Below, one piece after another: positions 54,568-63,648 of a stretch of 64,000 nt of DNA. How positions within the stretch are numbered: position 1 is the stretch's first letter; each line of letters opens with the position of its first letter. This stretch comes from Nocardioides gilvus (GTDB taxonomy: Bacteria; Actinomycetota; Actinomycetes; Propionibacteriales; Nocardioidaceae), in contig NZ_QHKY01000004.1 in assembly GCF_003194605.1 (NCBI RefSeq), forward strand, positions 186,001 through 250,000, written 5' to 3'. The notes beneath the pieces are model-generated. The model saw nothing but the letters and a program-made list of their open reading frames with translations. It did no database searches and was not told the DNA's origin. Both the position numbers and the translations under genes were made by a program.

Positions 54568-56076
54568 ATGTCAGTCAGCCGGGTGATGGGCACCGAGGTC
54601 GAGTACGGCATCTCGGTGCAGGGCCGTCCTGAGGCCAACCCGATGCATGCGTCATCACAGATCGTGAACGCGTACGCCAGTGCCCAGGTGGCCGCTCGGC
54701 GTGCCCGCTGGGACTTCGAGGAGGAGTCCCCGCTGCGTGACGCCCGCGGCTTCGACATGTCAAGGTCGAGCGCTGACGCGTCCCAGTTGACCGACGAGGA
54801 CGTCGGCCTGGCCAACGTGATCCTCACCAACGGGGCCCGGCTCTACGTCGACCACGCGCACCCCGAGTACTCCAGCCCCGAGGTGACCACGCCGCTGGAC
54901 GTGGTGACGTGGGAGAAGGCGGGGGAGTTGGTGATGCTGCGGGCCCAGCAGTTGGCCAGCGCTCGCGACGGGACTGCCCCGATCCTGCTCTACAAGAACA
55001 ACACCGACAACAAGGGAGCCTCCTACGGCGCCCACGAGAACTACCTCATGCGACGGTCCACGCCGTTCCAGGAGATCGTCAAGCACCTGATCCCCTTCTT
55101 CGTGAGTCGTCCGGTGGTGTGTGGCGCAGGCCGGGTCGGGATCGGGCAGGACGGGAGACGTCATGACTTCCAGGTCAGTCAGCGAGCCGACTTCTTCGAG
55201 GTGGAGGTGGGGCTCGAGACGACTCTGAAGCGCCCGATCATCAACACGCGCGACGAGCCGCACGCCGACCCGGAGCGCTGGCGCCGCCTCCACGTGATCG
55301 TCGGTGACGCCAACCTCTCCGAGACCTCGATCTATCTCAAGGCCGGGACCACGTCGTTGGTGCTCGCCATGATCGAGGACGGGTTCATCCACCAGGACCT
55401 CTCCGTCGTCTCACCAGTGCACGCCCTGCACGAGGTCTCGCACGATCCGACCCTGAAACACCTGCTCACACTGGCCGACGGACGGAGGATGACGGCACTG
55501 GAGCTGCAGCGGATCTACCTGGAGATGGCCCAGGACTACGTGGAGAAGCACACCGGTGACAGCACCGATGGGCAGACACGCGACGTGCTCGACCGATGGG
55601 GATCGGTGCTCGATCGTCTGGAGCGGGACCTCTGGCAGTGTGCCGAGGAGCTCGACTGGGTCGCCAAGCTCAAGCTGCTCCAGCAGTACCGGGACCGGGA
55701 CGGGCTCGACTGGTCGGACGCCAAACTCCACCTGATCGATCTGCAGTACGCGGACATCCGCCCGGAGCGAGGGCTGTACCACCGTCTGCTCGCCGCGGGT
55801 CGGATGCGTCGTCTGGTCGATCCCGACACCACGTCCCGAGCCGAGAGCACCCCTCCGGACGACACCCGGGCCTACTTCAGGGGGCGCTGCCTGTCCCAGT
55901 ACCCCGACGAGGTGGCTGCGGCGTCCTGGGACTCGGTCATCTTCGACCTGCCCGGTCATGACGCACTGCAGCGAATCCCCACCCTCGACCCGCTGCGGGG
56001 GACCAAGCAGCACGTGGGGCAGTTGCTCGACACGTGCCGCACCGCGGGCGAACTCTTCACCACGCTGACGAGGTAG
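54568..56076 (+). CDS. dop: Depupylase/deamidase Dop
   Basis: 502 aa of the carboxylate-amine ligase fold. GTEVEYGIS is the ATP/Mg-binding start, and the later NTRDEPHAD and the Dop-specific loop region (HASSQIVNAYAS to SRSSADASQ, residues about 28-72) separate it from PafA. It removes Pup from substrates. Because this Pup already ends in Glu, the deamidase activity is probably not needed here. It starts 6 nt after arc. Confidence 0.94.
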   Translation: MSVSRVMGTEVEYGISVQGRPEANPMHASSQIVNAYASAQVAARRARWDFEEESPLRDARGFDMSRSSADASQLTDEDVGLANVILTNGARLYVDHAHPEYSSPEVTTPLDVVTWEKAGELVMLRAQQLASARDGTAPILLYKNNTDNKGASYGAHENYLMRRSTPFQEIVKHLIPFFVSRPVVCGAGRVGIGQDGRRHDFQVSQRADFFEVEVGLETTLKRPIINTRDEPHADPERWRRLHVIVGDANLSETSIYLKAGTTSLVLAMIEDGFIHQDLSVVSPVHALHEVSHDPTLKHLLTLADGRRMTALELQRIYLEMAQDYVEKHTGDSTDGQTRDVLDRWGSVLDRLERDLWQCAEELDWVAKLKLLQQYRDRDGLDWSDAKLHLIDLQYADIRPERGLYHRLLAAGRMRRLVDPDTTSRAESTPPDDTRAYFRGRCLSQYPDEVAAASWDSVIFDLPGHDALQRIPTLDPLRGTKQHVGQLLDTCRTAGELFTTLTR

Positions 56077-56083
56077 TTCCCGA

Positions 56084-56089
56084 TAGGGT
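56084..56089 (+). promoter_or_regulatory. -10 hexamer for pup
   Basis: TAGGGT ends 6 nt before ATG 56096, only 7 nt after the dop stop, giving pup-prcBA a promoter of its own. Confidence 0.5.
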
Positions 56090-56095
56090 CTTCCC

Positions 56096-56293
56096 ATGGC
56101 CCAGGAGCAGAAGCACTCGCGTAGGTCGTCCGAGGACGAAGAGATCGCCGCTGACGTCAACGAGACGGACGTGGCCGCACGCAAGGAGTCGCTCGACGAC
56201 GACGTGGACGCGATCCTCGACGAGATCGACGAAGTCCTCGAGAGCAACGCCGAGGACTTCGTGAAGTCCTTCATCCAGAAGGGTGGCGAGTGA
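56096..56293 (+). CDS. pup: Prokaryotic ubiquitin-like protein Pup
   Basis: 65 aa, acidic and largely disordered. The Arc-binding helix is at about residues 25-52 (ESLDDDVDAILDEIDEVLE) and the C-terminus is KGGE. A terminal Glu can be used directly by PafA, unlike the GGQ form of mycobacteria, which must first be deamidated. Its stop codon directly abuts the prcB start. Confidence 0.97.
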   Translation: MAQEQKHSRRSSEDEEIAADVNETDVAARKESLDDDVDAILDEIDEVLESNAEDFVKSFIQKGGE

Positions 56294-57136
56294 GTGATCG
56301 GTCCGAGTGACTCGCCCCGGCTCGCCGCGGCGTACATGCAGCCCGGCTCCGTCTCGTTCACCGACTTCCTGGCGGCTCAGGCCCCCGATCTCCTGCCGGG
56401 GCGCGGCGTCCTGCCGGCCGGTGACGCAGCCGGGCTGGCGCCCCACGCCACCACGATCGTCGCGGCCACGTTCGACGGTGGCGTCGTGATGGCCGGCGAT
56501 CGGCGGGCGACGATGGGCCACATCATCGCCCAGCGTGACATCGAGAAGGTCTTCCCTGCCGACGAGTACTCGGCGGTCGGCATTGCCGGCACTGCCGGCC
56601 TGGCGGTCGAGATGGTGCGTCTCTTCCAGACCGAGCTGGAGCACTACGAGAAGATCGAGGGCACCACGCTTTCGATGGACGGCAAGGCCAACCGACTGGC
56701 TGCACTGATCCGCAACAACCTGGGCATGGCCATGCAGGGACTCTCCGTGGTACCGCTATTCGCCGGCTTCGACCTGGAGTCGGAGAAGGGCCGGATCTTC
56801 TCGTACGACGTCACCGGCGGCCGCTACGAGGAGACCGCCTTCCACGCCGTGGGGTCGGGCTCGCTGTTCGCGAGAGGCTCGTTGAAGAAGCTCTACCGCG
56901 ACGACCTCGGCGAGGGCGGTTGCGTGGGCGCGGTCATCCAGGCCCTCTACGACGCCGCTGACGACGACTCCGCCACCGGTGGGCCGGACCTGACCCGGCG
57001 CATCTTCCCCGTGGTGCAGGTCGTCACGGCTGACGGTGGACGCCGACTGAGCGACGAGCTCGTCGCCGAGGTCGCCGACCGCGTGGTGGCCGCACGCATG
57101 AGGCGCCCCGACGGACCGGTGGCTGAGCTGCTGTGA
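56294..57136 (+). CDS. prcB: 20S proteasome beta subunit PrcB
   Basis: 280 aa. A propeptide of 52 residues precedes catalytic Thr53 in [19 protein letters not shown] and [15 protein letters not shown] are proteasome beta motifs. In most actinobacteria the residue before Thr is Gly (HGTT); here it is Ala. Autocleavage exposes the Thr nucleophile. GTG immediately follows the pup stop with no gap. Confidence 0.95.
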   Translation: MIGPSDSPRLAAAYMQPGSVSFTDFLAAQAPDLLPGRGVLPAGDAAGLAPHATTIVAATFDGGVVMAGDRRATMGHIIAQRDIEKVFPADEYSAVGIAGTAGLAVEMVRLFQTELEHYEKIEGTTLSMDGKANRLAALIRNNLGMAMQGLSVVPLFAGFDLESEKGRIFSYDVTGGRYEETAFHAVGSGSLFARGSLKKLYRDDLGEGGCVGAVIQALYDAADDDSATGGPDLTRRIFPVVQVVTADGGRRLSDELVAEVADRVVAARMRRPDGPVAELL

Positions 57137-57170
57137 CGACCCCCGACCCGTTGGCTGAGGAGCATTCTCG

Positions 57171-57950
57171 ATGAGCACCCCGTTCTACGTCTCACCCGAG
57201 CAGATGATGAAGGACCGGGCCGACTTCGCCCGCAAGGGCATCGCCCGAGGCCGCTCTGTCGTCGTCGTCCAGTACGCCGACGGCGTGCTGTTCGCCTCGG
57301 AGAACCCCTCGCAGGCGCTGCACAAGGTCTCCGAGATCTACGACCGCATCGCGTTCGCTGCGGTCGGCCGTTACAACGAGTTCGAGAACCTGCGCATCGC
57401 CGGAGTCCGACTCGCCGACATGCGTGGCTACTCCTACGACCGCCGCGACGTCACCGGGCGGGGGCTGGCGAATGCGTACGCGCAGACGCTGGGGACCATC
57501 TTCAGCGCGGCGGGGGAGAAGCCGTACGAGGTGGAACTGTTCGTGGCAGAGGTGGGCGACGTTGCCTCCGAGGACCAGCTCTACCGCCTGACCTACGACG
57601 GACAGGTCGCCGACGAGCACGACTTCGCCGTGATGGGGGGCGCCGCCGAGGTGGTCGCCGCCCACCTGGAGGAGAACTTCGTCCAGGGCTGCACGCTGGA
57701 GGCAGCCGTGCGACTGGCCGTCGCTGCGCTGGGTCACTCCGAGCAGGGAGACCGCACCATCGGCGTGGATGACCTCGAGGTGGCCGTGCTGGACCGCACC
57801 AGGGCACAGATGCGGAAGTTCTACCGCCTCCGGGGCGCGCGACTCTCCGAGCTGCTGCTGCCGACGGTCGCGGACCCGACCCCTCGCGGCTCTGCGGTCG
57901 ACTCCGAGGCGGGCTCCGACACCGCCCCGGCGCCCGACACCGACCTCTGA
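57171..57950 (+). CDS. prcA: 20S proteasome alpha subunit PrcA
   Basis: 259 aa. The N-terminal gate region [27 protein letters not shown] and the alpha-subunit fold ([29 protein letters not shown]) are clear. Rings of PrcA cap the PrcB rings and receive the Arc C-terminus. The C-terminal 30 residues are acidic and disordered. It starts 34 nt after prcB. Confidence 0.95.
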   Translation: MSTPFYVSPEQMMKDRADFARKGIARGRSVVVVQYADGVLFASENPSQALHKVSEIYDRIAFAAVGRYNEFENLRIAGVRLADMRGYSYDRRDVTGRGLANAYAQTLGTIFSAAGEKPYEVELFVAEVGDVASEDQLYRLTYDGQVADEHDFAVMGGAAEVVAAHLEENFVQGCTLEAAVRLAVAALGHSEQGDRTIGVDDLEVAVLDRTRAQMRKFYRLRGARLSELLLPTVADPTPRGSAVDSEAGSDTAPAPDTDL

Positions 57951-57977
57951 GCCCTCCTCGATCCTTGCCGCTACCCC

Positions 57978-57983
57978 TAGGGT
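57978..57983 (+). promoter_or_regulatory. -10 hexamer for pafA
   Basis: TAGGGT ends 6 nt before ATG 57990. Confidence 0.5.
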
Positions 57984-57989
57984 GGTGAC

Positions 57990-59351
57990 ATGGACCGCAG
58001 GATCATGGGGATCGAGAACGAGTACGGCGTCACGTGCACGTTCCAGGGTCAGCGGCGTCTCAGTCCGGACGAGGTGGCTCGCTACCTCTTCCGCAAGGTC
58101 GTCGCCTGGGGACGCAGCAGCAACGTGTTCCTCGGCAACGGCGCGCGTCTCTATCTCGACGTGGGAAGTCACCCCGAGTACGCGACCCCTGAGTGTGACG
58201 ACGTGGTCGAGCTGCTCACCCACGACAAGGCGGGGGAGCGCGTCCTGGAAGACCTGCTCCTGGATGCCCAGGAGCGGCTCACGCAGGAGGGTGTCCACGG
58301 CGACATCTACCTGTTCAAGAACAACACGGACTCCGGCGGGAACTCCTACGGCTGCCACGAGAACTACCTGATCTCGCGGCAGGGGGAGTTCTCGACCCTG
58401 GCCGACGTGCTGATCCCGTTCCTCGTCTCGCGCCAGATCATGGTCGGGGCCGGCAAGGTGATGCAGACGCCGCGCGGGGCGACGTACTCGGTCTCCCAGC
58501 GCGCTGAGCACATCTGGGAAGGCGTCTCCAGTGCCACCACCCGCAGCCGACCCATCATCAACACCCGCGACGAGCCGCACGCCGATGCAGAGCAGTACCG
58601 CCGGCTCCACGTGATCGTGGGGGACTCGAACATGAGTGAGACCACCACGCTGCTGAAGGTGGCCAGCTGCGACCTGGTGCTCCGGATGTTCGAGGAGGGG
58701 GTCGTGATGCGCGACCTCACCCTGGAGAACCCGATCCGAGCGATCCGCGAGATGTCGTACGACCTCACCGGCCGGCGCACGGTTCGCCTGGCGAACGGCA
58801 GGGAGGCCAGCGCGGTCGACATCCAGTCGGAATACCTGTCACGCGCCCTCGACTTCGTGGACCGCCGCGGCATCCGCACCCCCACCCTGGACCGAGCACT
58901 GGATCTGTGGGAGCGCACGCTGAAGGCAGTGGAGTCCGGCGATCTCAGCATGGTGGAGAGGGAGATCGACTGGGTGATCAAGTGGCGGCTGATCGAGCGC
59001 TACCGCGAGGTGCACGGGCTCTCCCTGGAGGATCCGCGGGTCGCCCAACTCGATCTCGCCTACCACGACATCCGCCGCGACCGCGGGCTCTACTACCTGC
59101 TCGAAGGGCGCGGAGCAGTCGCGCGCGTCGCCGACGAGGCCAGCATCGAGCGGGCGAAGACCGTTCCGCCCCAGACCACCAGGGCCAAGTTGCGCGGGGA
59201 GTTCATCCAGCGGGCCCAGGAGCAGGGCCGGGACTTCACGGTCGACTGGGTCCATCTCAAGCTCAACGACCAGGCCCAGCGCACGGTGCTGTGCAAGGAC
59301 CCGTTCCGTTCCGAGGACGAGCGGGTCGCCAGACTCATTGCGGGTATGTAG
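57990..59351 (+). CDS. pafA: Pup-protein ligase PafA
   Basis: 453 aa, paralog of Dop: [16 protein letters not shown] contains the Mg-binding glutamates, NGARLYLD and NTRDEPHAD follow. It phosphorylates the C-terminal Glu of Pup and attaches it to lysines of target proteins. It lacks the Dop loop near residue 40. Own -10 directly upstream. Followed by an FKBP gene and pafBC, the standard order. Confidence 0.95.
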   Translation: MDRRIMGIENEYGVTCTFQGQRRLSPDEVARYLFRKVVAWGRSSNVFLGNGARLYLDVGSHPEYATPECDDVVELLTHDKAGERVLEDLLLDAQERLTQEGVHGDIYLFKNNTDSGGNSYGCHENYLISRQGEFSTLADVLIPFLVSRQIMVGAGKVMQTPRGATYSVSQRAEHIWEGVSSATTRSRPIINTRDEPHADAEQYRRLHVIVGDSNMSETTTLLKVASCDLVLRMFEEGVVMRDLTLENPIRAIREMSYDLTGRRTVRLANGREASAVDIQSEYLSRALDFVDRRGIRTPTLDRALDLWERTLKAVESGDLSMVEREIDWVIKWRLIERYREVHGLSLEDPRVAQLDLAYHDIRRDRGLYYLLEGRGAVARVADEASIERAKTVPPQTTRAKLRGEFIQRAQEQGRDFTVDWVHLKLNDQAQRTVLCKDPFRSEDERVARLIAGM

Positions 59352-59431
59352 GGCCTGCTCTCCGCGAAATCTCAGGTGCGGGGGCTACTGTTGCCCGCGC
59401 TGGATCACTGCACTCCACGAAAGGTCTTTCC

Positions 59432-60451
59432 GTGCTTCGTCACCGCTTTGCTGCTGCGGCCCTCAGCCTCAGCCTCCTCTCCCTCGCTGCATGTGGCGAG
59501 GAGGCCGACAAGGGCCTCGACAACGTCGACATCACGGCTGAGGCCGGCAAGGCGCCCGAGGTCAAGTGGCAGGGCAAGTTGGAGCCCACCGAGGTCGAGA
59601 CCGAGGTCCTCGTCGAGGGTGACGGAGATGAGACCAAGGAGGGTGACACCGTCCGGGTGCACTACTGGTTCGGCAACGGATTCACCGAGGAGGAGGCCGA
59701 GAGCAGCTACGAGCAGTCCGACCCCCTGGCCCTCGAACTCAACAAGGAGCTCACCCCGGCCCTGAAGGCGGCCTTCATCGGCCACCCCATGGGCTCCGTG
59801 GTCGCTGTCGCGTCCCCGGCCGAGGAGGCATTCGGCGAGCAGGGCAACCCGGGGCTGGGCTTCGGTGAGGGCGACAGCGTCCTGATCATCGCTGAGCTCG
59901 TGGAGGCCGTGCCGGCCGACGAGGTCGCGGCGATGAAGAAGCAGCAGGAGGACCAGGCCAAGGCCCAGGAGAAGGCGGCGGCCGACCTGGAGAAGGCCAA
60001 GAAGAACGCGCTCAAGTCGGCGAAGGGCGCCAAGGTCGACCCCGCTGCCTGGGCTCCCCAGGTCACCTTCAAGGACGGCGAGGTGCCGGTGCTCGACTTC
60101 AAGGGCACCCCGAAGCCGAACGGCAAGCTCCAGGTGACGAAGCTGATCGACGGCAAGGGCAAGAAGGTCAAGGCCGGTCAGACCTTGATCGCGCACTACG
60201 TGGGTCAGGTCCACCAGGGCGACGAGCCCTTCGACAGCTCCTACAGTGGCGGAGAGGCCGCTTCCTTCCCGATCGGCGTCGGTCAGGTCATCCAGGGCTG
60301 GGACCAGGCACTGGTGGGGCAGCGCATCGGATCGCGTGTGATCGTCCAGATCCCGCCGGAGCTCGGTTACGGTGAAGCCGGTCAGCCGGACGCCGGCATC
60401 GAGGGCACCGACACGTTGGTCTTCGTCGTGGACATCCTCGGCGCGGCCTGA
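59432..60451 (+). CDS. FKBP-type peptidyl-prolyl isomerase lipoprotein
   Basis: 339 aa. A lipoprotein signal (LSLLSLAACGEE) puts the protein on the outer face of the membrane. Residues about 50-160 form a degenerate FKBP-like domain lacking the aromatic pocket, residues 165-205 a charged Lys/Ala/Glu helix, and residues about 225-339 a canonical FKBP with VGQVHQGDEPFDSSY, GVGQVIQGWDQAL and IPPELGYG. It catalyses prolyl isomerisation of secreted proteins. It lies between pafA and pafB; whether it acts with the cytoplasmic pupylation genes is unclear. Start GTG 59432 with GAAAGG upstream. Confidence 0.9.
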   Translation: MLRHRFAAAALSLSLLSLAACGEEADKGLDNVDITAEAGKAPEVKWQGKLEPTEVETEVLVEGDGDETKEGDTVRVHYWFGNGFTEEEAESSYEQSDPLALELNKELTPALKAAFIGHPMGSVVAVASPAEEAFGEQGNPGLGFGEGDSVLIIAELVEAVPADEVAAMKKQQEDQAKAQEKAAADLEKAKKNALKSAKGAKVDPAAWAPQVTFKDGEVPVLDFKGTPKPNGKLQVTKLIDGKGKKVKAGQTLIAHYVGQVHQGDEPFDSSYSGGEAASFPIGVGQVIQGWDQALVGQRIGSRVIVQIPPELGYGEAGQPDAGIEGTDTLVFVVDILGAA

Positions 60452-60480
60452 GCCTCCCTCCCGAACAGGAGCCCCATCGA

Positions 60481-61476
60481 TTGTCCGCCAGTCGTAGCGA
60501 ACGCCTGCTCAACCTGCTGATCATGCTGCTCGTGCAGCAGCGCTACGTCCCCAAGGAGCGCATCCGGCAGGTGCTCTACCCCGACCAGGCGGGCGATGCC
60601 TTCGACCGGATGTTCGACCGGGACAAGGAGGAGCTGCGCGCCCTCGGCGTCCCGATCGAGGTCGGGCAACTCTCCGCCTACTTCGACGACGAGGTGGGGT
60701 ACCGGATCAGGCCGGACGACCTGGCTCTGCCCGAGATCGCGCTGACCGCCGAGGAAGCCTCAGTGCTCACGCTGGCCGGCAAGGTGTGGCACCACGCCAC
60801 ACTCGCTGACTCCACCGCCGCTGCGCTGCGCAAACTGGTGCCAGGGTTACCGCTGGAGGCAGGCTCGCCACTCTCCATCAGTGAACCCCGGATCACCGCG
60901 GAGGAGCCGACCTTCGACGACTTCTGGACCGCCACCCAGGAACGACGCACCGTGACGTTCGACTACCGCACGCCAGGCTCTGACAGCGCCGGGCGTCGCC
61001 GACTCGAGCCGTGGGGCGTGATCCGCGAGTCGGGCCGCTGGTACGTGCTCGGCCTCGACGTGGACCGCAAGCAGGAGCGGATCTTCCGGCTCTCCCGGGT
61101 CGAGGGGGCAACCCGGTTGGGGACACGACCGGACGCCTTCCAGGTGCCCGCCGGGACCGACGTACGTGAGGTCGCCCGTCGACTGAAGCCAGCCACGGAC
61201 AAGCAGCCCCTCGACGTCCTCTTGCGCACTGGCGCGGGCCACGCTCTACGCCGGCGCGGGACCTTGCTGGCCTCCGGGGTGTCCGGCCCTGACGGCGCGG
61301 ATCACTGGGACCGCCTCCGGGTCGAGGGCGCGCTGTCCGAAGTCTCCGCCGAGGTGCTGACCCTCGGCACCAACGCCTTCGCCGAGTCGCCTCCGGAGTT
61401 TCGCGATCACGTGGGTGGACGTCTCGACCAACTGGTGGCGGCTCTCTCCGTCCCGACGACGGGAACGGCACCATGA
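60481..61476 (+). CDS. pafB: WYL-domain transcriptional regulator PafB
   Basis: 331 aa. A helix-turn-helix region (about residues 8-55) precedes the WYL domain at about 140-220 (TVTFDYRTPGSDSAGRRRLEPWGV) and a C-terminal WCX extension. PafB and PafC together activate DNA-damage genes in mycobacteria. The start is TTG with AGGAG 8 nt upstream. It is coupled to pafC by a 4-nt overlap. Confidence 0.9.
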   Translation: MSASRSERLLNLLIMLLVQQRYVPKERIRQVLYPDQAGDAFDRMFDRDKEELRALGVPIEVGQLSAYFDDEVGYRIRPDDLALPEIALTAEEASVLTLAGKVWHHATLADSTAAALRKLVPGLPLEAGSPLSISEPRITAEEPTFDDFWTATQERRTVTFDYRTPGSDSAGRRRLEPWGVIRESGRWYVLGLDVDRKQERIFRLSRVEGATRLGTRPDAFQVPAGTDVREVARRLKPATDKQPLDVLLRTGAGHALRRRGTLLASGVSGPDGADHWDRLRVEGALSEVSAEVLTLGTNAFAESPPEFRDHVGGRLDQLVAALSVPTTGTAP

Positions 61477-62456
61477 GTCGGGCTGGGACGGGGTCCCGCG
61501 ACCAGGTGGCGCGGCTGTTGGCGCTGGTCCCGCTGCTGCACCGCCGTGAGGGGCTCAAGGTGGCAGAGGCCGCGGCCGCTCTCGGCACCACCCGCGCCCA
61601 GGTCGTCAAGGACCTCAGGGTTCTCCTGATGTGCGGCCTTCCGGGTGGCATGCCCGACGACCTGATCGACGTGGACCTCGACACCCTCGAGGAGGACGGC
61701 TCCGAAGGAGTCATCCACGTCTCGAACGCCGAGTACCTCGCGCGACCCGTGCGTCTGAGTGCCACCGAGGCCACGGCCTTGATCGTTGCCCTGCGGGCGG
61801 TGCGCGACTCCTCGTCTCTCGACTCGCGCGAGGTGGTCGATCGGGTCATCGCGAAGTTGGAGATCGCTGCTGCCGAGGGCAGTGTGCACCAGCAGATCGA
61901 GATCACGCCCGAGGAGTCGGTGGCTGCTCGCACGCGCACCGATCTCGACACCGCCGTGGCTCGCGGCACCCAGGTACGGATCAGCTACTTCGTCCCCTCA
62001 CGTGACGAGGTGAGCGATCGTACGGTCGATCCGGTGCAGGTGGCGACGGTGGACGGGGTGGACTACCTCGAGGCGTGGTGCCACAGCGCCGAGGACCGTC
62101 GCGTCTTCCGTCTCGACCGGATCCAGGCGCTCGAACTGCTGGACACTCCCGCGACCACACCGCCCGGAGCCGCGGACGAACCGTTGTCGATCCACCTCTT
62201 CACTGCCTCCGAGGACTCCGCGGAGGTGACCCTGCTGCTGGCGCCGGGCGCGAGATGGGTGCCCGAGTACTATCCCGTCGACCACGTGCGGCACCTCGAC
62301 GGGGGTTTCACCCAGGTCACCCTGCGTGTGATTGACGTACGCTGGCTCCACCAGCTCGTTCTCCGCCTTGCACCGGACGTCACCGTCGTGGCGCCGGAGT
62401 CGGTGTCCACGGAGGTTCTGAGAATCGCCAGCGAGACCAAAAACTTCTACGGGTGA
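61473..62456 (+). CDS. pafC: WYL-domain transcriptional regulator PafC
   Basis: 327 aa, paralog of PafB: N-terminal helix-turn-helix (DQVARLLALVPLLHRREGLKVAEA), central WYL domain (VRISYFVPSRDEVSDRTVDPVQV) and WCX C-terminus. It forms the PafBC regulator with PafB, responding to single-stranded DNA. ATG overlaps the pafB stop (ATGA), so equal amounts are expected. Confidence 0.9.
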   Translation: MSRAGTGSRDQVARLLALVPLLHRREGLKVAEAAAALGTTRAQVVKDLRVLLMCGLPGGMPDDLIDVDLDTLEEDGSEGVIHVSNAEYLARPVRLSATEATALIVALRAVRDSSSLDSREVVDRVIAKLEIAAAEGSVHQQIEITPEESVAARTRTDLDTAVARGTQVRISYFVPSRDEVSDRTVDPVQVATVDGVDYLEAWCHSAEDRRVFRLDRIQALELLDTPATTPPGAADEPLSIHLFTASEDSAEVTLLLAPGARWVPEYYPVDHVRHLDGGFTQVTLRVIDVRWLHQLVLRLAPDVTVVAPESVSTEVLRIASETKNFYG

Positions 62457-62464
62457 ACCACCCT

Positions 62465-62470
62465 TAGGAT
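62465..62470 (+). promoter_or_regulatory. -10 hexamer for tatA
   Basis: TAGGAT lies 32 nt before ATG 62503; with AAGGA near 62493 this gene should have a short leader and normal initiation. Confidence 0.4.
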
Positions 62471-62502
62471 GACGACAACCGTTTCATGACCCAAGGACTG
62501 AA

Positions 62503-62763
62503 ATGAACTTGTTCCTCGCTCCGCTCATCGGCCTCGGCGCTCCTGAGCTCCTCATCATCCTGGCCATCGTCGTGCTCGTCTTCGGTGCAGCCAAGCTCCC
62601 TGAGCTCGCGCGTGGCAGCGGCCGTGCCCTGCGCATCTTCAAGGCTGAGACCAAGGGCCTGAAGGACAGCGACTCCGACCAGACCAACCTGCGGGCAGAG
62701 CAGGTGGACGACGACATCATCGACGTCGACTCGCCGACGCCTCGCGACGACACCACCCGCTGA
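62503..62763 (+). CDS. tatA: Twin-arginine translocase subunit TatA
   Basis: 86 aa. One N-terminal membrane helix ([16 protein letters not shown]), the [14 protein letters not shown] hinge and amphipathic helix, and an acidic tail; this is TatA rather than TatB by the conserved FG and length. It forms the pore of the Tat pathway for folded proteins. tatC follows after 9 nt. tatB is not here. Confidence 0.92.
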   Translation: MNLFLAPLIGLGAPELLIILAIVVLVFGAAKLPELARGSGRALRIFKAETKGLKDSDSDQTNLRAEQVDDDIIDVDSPTPRDDTTR

Positions 62764-62772
62764 CCCAAGGCG

Positions 62773-63609
62773 GTGATTCGCAGTCTTCTGGGCTTGTTCA
62801 GCATCAAGCCCCTCCACCCCATCGGTCCCGACGGGCGAATGCCCTTGGGTGACCACCTGCGTGAGTTCCGCGGGCGCCTCATGCGTTCGTTGTTCGTGTT
62901 CTTCGCCATCTTCGTGGTTGCGCTCTACTTCCACGAGGAGCTGCTGGAGGCGATTCTCGGGCCGTACAACGACGCCCGGATCGCCCTCGACCAGGATGTG
63001 CAGACCGAGGCGTACGTGGCCGGGGCCACCGGCCCACTGATGTTGCGCATCAAGCTGTGCGCGGTTGCTGCGCTGGTGCTGGCCAGCCCGTTCTGGCTCA
63101 GCCAGATCTGGGGCTTCATCGTGCCCGGTCTGCACAAGAACGAGAAGATGTGGTCACGACTCTTCGCAGTCATCGCAGGTCCGCTCTTCATGGCTGGTGT
63201 GGCCGTGGGCTACTACGTACTGCCCAAGGGTCTCGAGGTGCTGATCGGCTTCACACCGGACGCCATGCAGAACCTGATCGAGTTCGGGGCCTACTTCTCC
63301 TTCTTCACCCGGATGCTGCTGGTCTTCGGCATCTCCTTCCAGATCCCGCTCTTCGTCGTGATGCTCAGCCTGGCCGGGGTCGTCTCCGGGAAGACCATCG
63401 GCAAGTACCGGCCCTGGATCGTCGTCGGCACCTTCGTCTTCGCCGCCGTCGCGACCCCCTCGACCGACCCGTTCTCGATGCTCATGCTGGCGTTGCCGAT
63501 GCTCGGTCTCTTCCTGATCGCCGAAGTGATCGCGCGTTTCATCGACCGGGTGCGGGGACGCAAGAAGGCCGCCGTCGCGATCGGTGACGACGAGCTCTCA
63601 CCGCTCTGA
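62773..63609 (+). CDS. tatC: Sec-independent translocase subunit TatC
   Basis: 278 aa with six membrane helices. MPLGDHLREFRGRLMRS is the TatC N-terminal signature, with the conserved Glu that contacts the twin-arginine signal. TatC recognises Tat substrates and assembles TatA. GTG start is close behind tatA, so the two genes form an operon downstream of pafBC. Confidence 0.94.
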   Translation: MIRSLLGLFSIKPLHPIGPDGRMPLGDHLREFRGRLMRSLFVFFAIFVVALYFHEELLEAILGPYNDARIALDQDVQTEAYVAGATGPLMLRIKLCAVAALVLASPFWLSQIWGFIVPGLHKNEKMWSRLFAVIAGPLFMAGVAVGYYVLPKGLEVLIGFTPDAMQNLIEFGAYFSFFTRMLLVFGISFQIPLFVVMLSLAGVVSGKTIGKYRPWIVVGTFVFAAVATPSTDPFSMLMLALPMLGLFLIAEVIARFIDRVRGRKKAAVAIGDDELSPL

Positions 63610-63635
63610 GCCCGGCTTCCCCTCCGCCCAGCAGG

Positions 63636-63641
63636 TAGGGT
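63636..63641 (+). promoter_or_regulatory. -10 hexamer for the lipid kinase gene
   Basis: TAGGGT ends 7 nt before GTG 63649. Confidence 0.45.
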
Positions 63642-63648
63642 CCCTCCC

